A stretch of 64,000 nt of DNA from Acidovorax sp. T1 (GTDB taxonomy: Bacteria; Pseudomonadota; Gammaproteobacteria; Burkholderiales; Burkholderiaceae_C), in NCBI RefSeq assembly GCF_002176815.1, contig NZ_CP021648.1, forward strand, positions 2,798,001-2,862,000, written 5' to 3'. The notes under the pieces were generated by a model. That model saw only the letters and a program-made list of their open reading frames with translations, searched no databases and was not told the origin of the DNA. A program made the translations under genes and the position numbers. Below are positions 57,695 to 64,000 of this stretch, piece by piece; within the stretch, counting starts at the first letter, position 1; every line of letters starts with the position of its first letter.

Positions 57695-60484
57695 TCAGCC
57701 CGTGTTGCGCAGCCCTGCGGCAATCCCGTTGATGGAGATGTGGATGCCGGTCTGCACGCGCTCGTCGCCCTGCCCCGCGCGCCAGCGGCGCACCAGCTCC
57801 ACCTGCAGGTGGTGCAGCGGGTCGATGTAGGGAAAGCGGTGCTTGATGGAGCGGGCCAGCGCCGTGTTGTGCGCCAGGCGCTGCTTGTCGCCGGTGATGC
57901 GGGCCAGCGCATCGGCCGTGCGCTGCCATTCGGCCTCGATGGTGCTGAACACCTTCTTGCGCAGGCGGGCGTCGGTGACCAGTTCGCTGTAGCGCGAGGC
58001 CAGGGCCAGGTCGCTCTTGGCCAGCACCATGTCCATGTTGGACAGCAGCGTGCGAAAAAACGGCCACTGACGGTACATCTTCTGCAGCAAGGCCGTCTGG
58101 GTTTTCGGGTCCTTGCCTTCTGTGTTGACGAACGCCTCCACGGCGGCGCCAAAGCCGTACCAGCCGGGCAGCGTGAGGCGGCACTGCCCCCAGCTGAAGC
58201 CCCAGGGAATGGCGCGCAAATCCTCGATCTTCTGGCTGGCCTTGCGCGATGCCGGGCGCGAGCCGATGTTGAGCTCGGCAATCTCGCGGATCGGCGTGGA
58301 GTTGAAGAAATAGTCGGTAAAGCCGGGGGTTTCGTACACCAGCGCGCGGTAGGCCAGCATGCTGTCCTGCGAGAGCTGCGCGGCCGCGTCCAAAAACGCC
58401 TTGGTGGCCGATTTGGTGGGCTGCAGCAGCGTGGCTTCGAGCGTGGCCGCCACCAGGGTTTCAAGGTTGCGCCGGCCGATCTCGGGGTTGGCGTATTTCG
58501 ATGCAATCACCTCGCCCTGCTCCGTCAGGCGGATCTGGCCGCGCACGGTGCCGGGGGGCTGCGCCAGGATGGCCTGGTAGCTCGGGCCGCCGCCCCGGCC
58601 CACGGTGCCGCCACGGCCATGGAACATGCGCAGTTGAATGCCATGGCTGGTGGCCAGCTCGTCAAACAGCTCCACCAGTGCGATCTCGGCACGGTACAGC
58701 TCCCAGTTGCTGGTGAAGATGCCGCCGTCCTTGTTGCTGTCGGAGTAGCCCAGCATGATGTCCTGCTCGCCACCGCTGCGCTGCACGAGCGCGGCCACAC
58801 CCGGCAGGGCATAGAACTCGCGCATGATGGGCGCGGCGTTGCGCAGGTCTTCAATGGTCTCGAACAATGGCACCACGATGAGGTGGTTTTTCGACTCTGC
58901 ATCGAGCGTGCCGTTCATCAGGCCCACTTCTTTTTGCAGCAACAGCACTTCAAGCAAATCGCTCACCGTTTCAGTGTGGCTGATGATGTAGTGGCGAATC
59001 GCCTCGTGGCCAAAGCGCTCACGCAGCACGCGGGCGGTTTCAAAAATGGCCAGCTCGCCCTGGGTGTGGGCGGAATACTGGGCGCCCACCACGCGCAGCG
59101 GGCGCGCGTCGTTGAGCAGCTTGATCAGCAGCGCGCGCTTGGCGGCCTCCTGCAGGCTGCTGTAGTTCGGTTCGATGCGGGCCGTGGCCAGCAATTCGGC
59201 CACCACCTCTTCGTGCTTGTCGGAGCTTTGGCGCAGGTCCACCGTGGCCAGGTGAAAGCCAAACACCTCGACGGCGCGGATCAGCGGGTGCAGGCGCTCG
59301 GCGGCCAAGGCTACGCCGTGGTGCGATTGCAGCGATGCTTCGATGACGCGCAGGTCGGCCAGAAATTCACCAGCGCCGGCATAGGCGTTTTGCGGCGCCA
59401 CGGCATGGCGGGCGGCGTCGCCTCCCGTCAGGTCCTTGAGCGTGGCCGCCAGGCGTGCGTAGATGCCGGTCAACGCGCGGCGATAGGGCTCGTCCTGCCG
59501 GTGCTCGCTGGTGTCGGGCGAGCGCTGGGCCAGCGCCTGCATCTCGGGTGACACGGCCACCAGGCGCGCCGACAGCGACAGTTCACCGCCCAGAAAATGC
59601 ACCTCGGTCAGGTAGTGGCGCAGCGCCATGTCGGCCTGGCTGCGCAGGGCATATTGCAGGGTTTGCGCCGTCACGTTGGGATTGCCATCGCGGTCGCCGC
59701 CGATCCACTGGCCCATGCGCAGAAAACTGTGCACCGGGTACTGGCCCAGTTCGCGCTCCAGATCGGCATAGATCTTGGGAATCTCGCGCAAAAAAGTGGC
59801 TTCGTAATACGACAGCGCATTCTCGATCTCGTCGGCCACGGTGAGCTTGCTGTAGCGCAGCAGGCGCGTTTGCCACAGCTGGGCCACGCGGGCGCGCAGC
59901 AGTGCTTCGTTGGCGGCCAGCTCGCGCGGCGTGAGCGCGTCCTTGGCGCTGTTGTAAAGCTGGGCGCGCACCTGGATGTCGTCGCGCACCGCCAGCAGCT
60001 GGGCGATGTCGCGCTCGGCGTCCAGAATGCTTTTGCGCTGCACTTCGGTGGGGTGGGCGGTGAGCACCGGCGCCACATAGCTGCTGGCCAGTGTCTGCGC
60101 AATGGTCTTGGGCGCAATGCCGGCCCAGCGCAAGCGCGACAGGGCCACTTCGATGCTGCCCTCCTGCGTATCGCCCGCGCGCTCGTGCACGGCGCGGCGG
60201 CGGATGTGGTGGCGGTCTTCGGCCAGGTTGGCCAGATGGCTGAAATAGGTGAAGGCGCGGATCACGCTCACCGTCTGGTCGCCCGACAGCGACTTGAGCA
60301 GTTTCTTGAGCGCGCGGTCGGCCTCCTGGTCTGCATCGCGGCGGAAGGCCACCGAGAGCTTGCGCACCTGCTCGACCAGCTCGTACGCATCCACCCCTTC
60401 CTGCTCGCGGATCACGTCGCCCAGAATGCGCCCCAGCAGGCGGATGTCGTCTATCAGGGGTTGGTCCTTGTCGGCTCGCTTCAT
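57695..60484 (-). CDS. ppc: Phosphoenolpyruvate carboxylase
   Basis: A 929-residue enzyme, near the usual 880-940. It adds bicarbonate to PEP to give oxaloacetate. Catalytic blocks: [19 protein letters not shown] (His), [19 protein letters not shown], and the mobile [14 protein letters not shown] loop. It faces hemC. A 16-bp perfect palindrome lies between the two genes. Confidence 0.97.
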   Translation of the reverse strand: MKRADKDQPLIDDIRLLGRILGDVIREQEGVDAYELVEQVRKLSVAFRRDADQEADRALKKLLKSLSGDQTVSVIRAFTYFSHLANLAEDRHHIRRRAVHERAGDTQEGSIEVALSRLRWAGIAPKTIAQTLASSYVAPVLTAHPTEVQRKSILDAERDIAQLLAVRDDIQVRAQLYNSAKDALTPRELAANEALLRARVAQLWQTRLLRYSKLTVADEIENALSYYEATFLREIPKIYADLERELGQYPVHSFLRMGQWIGGDRDGNPNVTAQTLQYALRSQADMALRHYLTEVHFLGGELSLSARLVAVSPEMQALAQRSPDTSEHRQDEPYRRALTGIYARLAATLKDLTGGDAARHAVAPQNAYAGAGEFLADLRVIEASLQSHHGVALAAERLHPLIRAVEVFGFHLATVDLRQSSDKHEEVVAELLATARIEPNYSSLQEAAKRALLIKLLNDARPLRVVGAQYSAHTQGELAIFETARVLRERFGHEAIRHYIISHTETVSDLLEVLLLQKEVGLMNGTLDAESKNHLIVVPLFETIEDLRNAAPIMREFYALPGVAALVQRSGGEQDIMLGYSDSNKDGGIFTSNWELYRAEIALVELFDELATSHGIQLRMFHGRGGTVGRGGGPSYQAILAQPPGTVRGQIRLTEQGEVIASKYANPEIGRRNLETLVAATLEATLLQPTKSATKAFLDAAAQLSQDSMLAYRALVYETPGFTDYFFNSTPIREIAELNIGSRPASRKASQKIEDLRAIPWGFSWGQCRLTLPGWYGFGAAVEAFVNTEGKDPKTQTALLQKMYRQWPFFRTLLSNMDMVLAKSDLALASRYSELVTDARLRKKVFSTIEAEWQRTADALARITGDKQRLAHNTALARSIKHRFPYIDPLHHLQVELVRRWRAGQGDERVQTGIHISINGIAAGLRNTG

Positions 60485-60571
60485 GGGTCTGTCTCCGGGT
60501 GGTGGGGTGGGCAGCCGGCCGCCGTCGGCCCACTGCGCAAGCCATTGCAGGCACCAGCCACCGGTGCGGGC

Positions 60572-60587
60572 GCGATGCTAGCATCGC
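60572..60587. promoter_or_regulatory. 16-bp perfect palindrome between ppc and hemC
   Basis: GCGATGCTAGCATCGC is fully self-complementary, in the 135-bp gap between the divergent ppc and hemC starts. Position and symmetry suggest a dimeric regulator site. No known consensus is recognised. Confidence 0.4.
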
Positions 60588-60619
60588 CGCCTGCCCATGA
60601 CTCCAAATAGGTGACGAAC

Positions 60620-61558
60620 GTGAGCCCGACACAACAACTTCCCCTGGTGATCGCCACCCGCGAAAGCCGCCTGGCCCTGTGGCAAGCCGAGCATGTGCAG
60701 GCCCTGTTGCGCGCGCGCGGCCACAGCGTATCGCTGCTGGGCATGACCACCCAGGGCGACCAGATTCTCGACCGCAGCCTCTCCAAGGTGGGCGGCAAGG
60801 GCCTGTTCGTGAAAGAGCTGGAAGTGGCGCTTGAAGAGGGCCGCGCCCACATCGCCGTGCATTCGCTCAAAGACGTGCCCATGGAGCTGCCCAAAGGCTT
60901 TGCCCTGGCCTGCGTGATGGAGCGCGAAGACCCGCGCGACGCCTTTGTATCGCCCCGCCATGCGTCGCTCGACGCCCTGCCCCAGGGCGCGGTGGTGGGC
61001 ACCTCGAGCCTGCGCCGCCAGGTGCTGCTGCAGGCGCTGCGGCCCGATCTGCGCATAGCGCCGCTGCGCGGCAATCTCGACACGCGCCTGCGCAAGCTCG
61101 ACGAAGGCCAGTACGACGCCATCGTGCTGGCGGCGGCGGGCCTCAAGCGCCTGGGCCTGCAAGAACGCATCCGCACCGAATTTGCCACCACCGACATGCT
61201 GCCCGCCGCAGGCCAGGGTGCACTGGGCATCGAGATCCGCAGCGACCGGCAAGACCTGCTGGAGGCGCTGGCGCCGCTGGCCCACCAGGAAACCTGGCTC
61301 ACCGTCACGGCCGAACGCGCCGTGAGCCGCGCCATGGGCGGCAGCTGCTCGATGCCGCTGGCGGCGCATGGCCGGCTGGTGCAAGGCACCCTGCATCTGG
61401 ATGCCGCCTGGGGCGACCCCGACGGCAGTGCCCCACTGGTGCGCGCCAGCGCCAGCGCCCCGGTGGCCACGCTGGCGGACGCCGATGCCCTGGGCATCGC
61501 CATCGCCGCCCGCCTGCGGGCCGGTGGCGCCCGGGGCATGGACCCGGTGGCCGGCTGA
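60620..61558 (+). CDS. hemC: Porphobilinogen deaminase (hydroxymethylbilane synthase)
   Basis: A 312-residue haem enzyme from the GTG at 60620 with AGGTGA 5 bp upstream; a GTG at 60611 is an alternative. Conserved: [45 protein letters not shown], and [12 protein letters not shown] carrying the dipyrromethane-binding Cys at about residue 242. It polymerises four porphobilinogens. hemD follows after 7 bp. Confidence 0.96.
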   Translation: MSPTQQLPLVIATRESRLALWQAEHVQALLRARGHSVSLLGMTTQGDQILDRSLSKVGGKGLFVKELEVALEEGRAHIAVHSLKDVPMELPKGFALACVMEREDPRDAFVSPRHASLDALPQGAVVGTSSLRRQVLLQALRPDLRIAPLRGNLDTRLRKLDEGQYDAIVLAAAGLKRLGLQERIRTEFATTDMLPAAGQGALGIEIRSDRQDLLEALAPLAHQETWLTVTAERAVSRAMGGSCSMPLAAHGRLVQGTLHLDAAWGDPDGSAPLVRASASAPVATLADADALGIAIAARLRAGGARGMDPVAG

Positions 61559-61565
61559 GCCTGCG

Positions 61566-62384
61566 GTGGCCAGCGCCCGGATCATCGTCACACGACCAGC
61601 GCGCGAAGCCGCGCACTGGGTCGAACAACTGGGCGCGCGCGGCCATGCCGCCACGGCGCTGCCCCTGATCGCCATTGGCGCCTGCACCGACCCCGCTGCG
61701 CAGGCCGCGCTCGCCCAGGCCCGCGCACACCTCGACAGCTACCGTGCCGCCATGTTTGTCAGCGGCAACGCCGTGGAATGCTTTTTTACAAAAAATGAGT
61801 CAAAAGAGGCTCTAGCGATTACAGATAAAGCGCCAATAGCTATCGAAACAAGAGCATGGGCACCTGGCCCCGGAACCGTGCGGGCGCTGCTGCGCGCGGG
61901 GGTTTCCCGCGATTGCATCGACAGCCCGGCGCCCGACGCCATGCAGTTTGAATCGGAAACGCTGTGGCAGCAGGTAGCGCCACAGGTACGCGCGGGCGAC
62001 CGCATTCTCATCGTGCGCGGCTGCGCCGCAGGGGCGGCGCCCGGCTCCGGCCAAGGCCGGGACTGGCTGGCGCGCCAGATCGAGCAGGCCGGCGCCACGG
62101 TGGATTTCGTGGTGGCCTACACCCGCGGCGCCCCGCAGCTCACGCCCGAACAGACCGCGCTGGCCCATGCGGCCGCAGGCGACGGATCGTGGTGGCTTTT
62201 GAGCAGCTCGGAGGCCCTCACGCACCTGGCCAGCGCCGCGCCGGGCCTTCCGCTGCAAGCAGCGCGCGCCCTGGCCACGCACCCGCGCATCGCGCAAGCC
62301 GCACGCGCCGCCGGATTTGGCCACGTACAGGAATGCCGACCTGCATTGGAGGACGTGGTGGCCTCGATAGAATCGGCGGCATGA
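61566..62384 (+). CDS. hemD: Uroporphyrinogen-III synthase
   Basis: A 272-residue enzyme from the GTG at 61566 (ASARIIVTRPAREAAHWVEQ). Two-lobe U3S fold with DRILIVRGCAAG and VAYTRGAPQL. It closes and inverts ring D after HemC. Residues about 79-95 (KEALAITDKAPIAIETRA) are encoded by an in-frame AGCGCTTA repeat. The stop overlaps hemX (ATGA). U3S sequences are highly variable, which may tolerate the insert. Confidence 0.9.
   Translation: MASARIIVTRPAREAAHWVEQLGARGHAATALPLIAIGACTDPAAQAALAQARAHLDSYRAAMFVSGNAVECFFTKNESKEALAITDKAPIAIETRAWAPGPGTVRALLRAGVSRDCIDSPAPDAMQFESETLWQQVAPQVRAGDRILIVRGCAAGAAPGSGQGRDWLARQIEQAGATVDFVVAYTRGAPQLTPEQTALAHAAAGDGSWWLLSSSEALTHLASAAPGLPLQAARALATHPRIAQAARAAGFGHVQECRPALEDVVASIESAA
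61802..61850. repeat. Dispersed AGCGCTTA repeat inside hemD
   Basis: AAAAGAGGCTCTAGCGATTA, CAGATAAAGCGCCAATAG, CTATCGAAACA follows the family pattern in forward orientation, in frame with hemD. Confidence 0.7.
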
Positions 62385-63505
62385 GCCCCGAGCCCCATAC
62401 CGACCCGTCCGTCACAGCCGCCCCAGGCACACCGGTGACCGCTGCCGTGCCCGGCGCTGGCTCGGCGACAGGCGTCGCACCCACCGCAACGCCGCGGCAC
62501 ACCGGCACTTACCTGCTGGGCGCGGTGGCCATGGCCGCGCTGGTCAGCAGCGGGCTGTTGTGGCAAAAGCTGAACACCATCCAGGAGCAGCTCGCGCGCC
62601 AGTCGGCCGACTCCGGGGCCCAGGCCATCGAGGCACGCACCATGGCACGCCAGGCCGAAGAGCTGGCGCGCGACACCGCTGCCCGCCTGTCCGTCACAGA
62701 AGCCCGTGTGGGCGAAGTGGCGCTGCAGCGCAGCCAGCTCGAAGAACTGATGCAAAGCCTGTCGCGCTCGCGCGACGAGAACCTGGTGGTCGATATCGAA
62801 TCGGCCATTCGCCTGGCGCAGCAGCAGGCCCAGCTCACCGGCAGCCTCGAGCCCCTGGTGGCCGCCCTCAAAAGCGCCAACCAGCGCATCGAGCGCGCCG
62901 CCCAGCCCCGCCTGGCCCCCGTGCAGCGTGCCATCGGCCGCGACCTGGACCGTCTCACCCGTGCCACAGTGACCGACACCGCCGGCCTGCTGGCCCGCCT
63001 CGATGACCTGGTGCGCCAGGTCGACGAGCTGCCCGTGCAAAACGCCGTGGCGCTGGCTGCGGCCACACGCCGCCTGGCCGCCACCGCGCCCGCTGCGGCC
63101 ACTCCGGATGCCGCGGCGCAGGGCGCACAGCCCTGGTGGCAAACCACGCTGCAACGCAGCTGGGAAGTGGTGCGCGACGAGGCCCGCAACCTGGTGCGCG
63201 TGAGCCGCATCGACCAGCCCGAGGCCATTTTGCTGGCGCCCGAGCAGACTTTCTTCCTGCGCGAGAACCTCAAGCTCAAGTTGCTCAATGCCCGACTGGG
63301 CGTTCTGGCGCGCCAGTTTGAATCGGCCCGCGCCGACCTCACCGCCGCCACGGCGGCGCTCAACAAATATTTCGACCCCGCCTCGCGCCGCACCCAGGCG
63401 GCAGCCGCCGTGCTGCAAACCGCCCAGGCCAGCATGAAGGCCGCCGAGCTGCCGCGCCTGGACGAAACCCTTTCCGCACTGGCCACGGCCGCTGCGGGTA
63501 GATGA
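62381..63505 (+). CDS. hemX: HemX-family membrane protein (uroporphyrinogen-III C-methyltransferase-like annotation)
   Basis: A 374-residue protein from the ATG at 62381, which overlaps the hemD stop. The N-terminal 40 residues are cytoplasmic, one TM segment (YLLGAVAMAALVSSGLLW) follows, then a coiled-coil/helical periplasmic part (e.g. QEQLARQSADSGAQAIEART). It matches HemX of the hemCDXY operon. HemX is not a methylase despite the name; it probably scaffolds haem enzymes. Confidence 0.88.
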   Translation: MSPEPHTDPSVTAAPGTPVTAAVPGAGSATGVAPTATPRHTGTYLLGAVAMAALVSSGLLWQKLNTIQEQLARQSADSGAQAIEARTMARQAEELARDTAARLSVTEARVGEVALQRSQLEELMQSLSRSRDENLVVDIESAIRLAQQQAQLTGSLEPLVAALKSANQRIERAAQPRLAPVQRAIGRDLDRLTRATVTDTAGLLARLDDLVRQVDELPVQNAVALAAATRRLAATAPAAATPDAAAQGAQPWWQTTLQRSWEVVRDEARNLVRVSRIDQPEAILLAPEQTFFLRENLKLKLLNARLGVLARQFESARADLTAATAALNKYFDPASRRTQAAAAVLQTAQASMKAAELPRLDETLSALATAAAGR

Positions 63506-63667
63506 TGAAGCTCCCCCTGAGTCGCTTCGCGCCTTCCCCCTCTCTCGCTTCGCTGCGCGAGGCGGGAGGGGGACGCCCCCAGCGCGGCGGGGCGGCCCTT
63601 GCGCGGGGGCACTGGCCTGCGCTGCGCCCGTTTCACCGGCCGGCGCGCAGCGCTTTGGACTACTGAT
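63506..63667. repeat. Palindromic intergenic sequence between hemX and hemY
   Basis: The gap contains a GC-rich imperfect hairpin (CCCCCTCTCTCGC, loop, GCGAGGCGGGAGGGGG) within the block CTTCGCGCCTTCCCC...GACGCCCCC. A related but shorter version occurs at about 38690-38750 (CCCCTGATGCGCCCAGTGCC then TTCCCC and GGACGCCCCCGG). I interpret them as a second dispersed intergenic repeat. It splits the hem operon by 162 bp. Confidence 0.5.
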
Positions 63668-64000
63668 ATGCGTGCTGCACTTTGGCTTTTGGCGTTGTTT
63701 GGCGTGGCCGTGGCTGCGGCCCTGTTTGCGGGCAACAACCAGGGCACCGTCACGCTGTACTGGCCCCCCTATCGCATCGACCTGTCCCTGAACATGGTCG
63801 TTTTGCTGCTGGTGGGCGGCTTTATTACGGTGTACACGGCGCTGCGTGCGCTGGCCGCCATGCTCGAATTGCCCCACCAGGCCCGCCGGTGGCGCGTTCA
63901 GCAAAAAGAGCGCGCCATGCACGGCGCCATGCTCGATGCCTTGACGCACCTGCTTGCCGGTCGCTTCATCCGCTCGCGCAAGGCGGCCCTGGCCGCACTG
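63668..64000 (+). CDS. hemY: HemY-like protein (N-terminal part)
   Basis: The ATG at 63668 opens a frame that runs to the window end (111 codons). It begins MRAALWLLALFGVAVAAALF and has a second membrane segment (MVVLLLVGGFITVYTALRAL), as in proteobacterial HemY, a TPR-containing membrane protein of the haem operon. The helical repeat region lies beyond the window. Not to be confused with protoporphyrinogen oxidase HemY. Confidence 0.88.
   Translation, partial: MRAALWLLALFGVAVAAALFAGNNQGTVTLYWPPYRIDLSLNMVVLLLVGGFITVYTALRALAAMLELPHQARRWRVQQKERAMHGAMLDALTHLLAGRFIRSRKAALAAL

Noticed and set aside
62117..63949. Minus-strand 610-codon frame over hemD-hemX-hemY
   Set aside because: Crosses three conserved genes in the wrong direction, with biased composition.

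Overview
The window is high-GC DNA from a betaproteobacterium, most likely Comamonadaceae (Acidovorax or a close relative). The evidence is gene content and order typical of that family (ppc facing hemC-hemD-hemX-hemY; xseB-ispA-dxs; an mdtABC pump operon; flhDC) plus a dispersed AGCGCTTA-type repeat that I associate from memory with these genomes. No rRNA, tRNA, CRISPR array or transposase was seen.

Layout. 1-12.4 kb (minus strand): a compact seven-gene defence operon. In transcription order it holds a SNF2/DrmD-like helicase with a DUF3883-like tail, a Septu-like ATPase/HNH pair (PtuA-PtuB type), a DUF1156 adenine methylase, a second ATPase overlapping a small PD-(D/E)XK-like protein, and a DUF499 ATPase running off the left edge. 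It resembles DISARM in having a DrmD-type helicase and a methylase, but no drmA, drmB or drmC is visible. 12.7-19.3 kb: mutS, then a CcdAB toxin-antitoxin pair with an AbrB-CcdA-like antitoxin, then an MmeI-like single-polypeptide restriction-modification enzyme with a mosaic target-recognition region. mutS is therefore flanked on both sides by defence genes.

19.5-23 kb: Anbu-type proteasome-like protease, alpha/beta hydrolase, MipA/OmpV protein, uppP. 23-33 kb (minus): an mdtA-mdtB-mdtC-outer membrane factor efflux operon, interrupted between mdtB and mdtC by a 665-bp nested palindromic element. 33-45 kb: LysE exporter, lone ABC ATPase, small conserved proteins, XdhC-family protein with a decayed coxG-like remnant upstream, an AarF/UbiB kinase-like protein, a tupBCA-type tungstate/molybdate transporter with a divergent ModE-like regulator, and TRAP permeases dctQM. 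45-50.8 kb (minus): two tandem TRAP binding proteins, dxs, ispA, xseB. 51-57.7 kb: Rieske oxygenase, EamA permease, 3-mercaptopyruvate sulfurtransferase, flhDC, FlgO-like lipoprotein, AI-2E family permease. 57.7-64 kb: ppc (minus) facing hemCDXY (hemY truncated by the window end).

The most unusual signals are the composite defence operon and a 45-65 bp palindromic repeat present in at least 13 copies. Several copies lie in frame inside genes (DUF1156 methylase, mutS, the MmeI-like enzyme twice, hemD), one encodes the core of the TupA signal peptide, one encodes the N-terminus of an efflux lipoprotein, and one appears to act as a transcription terminator.
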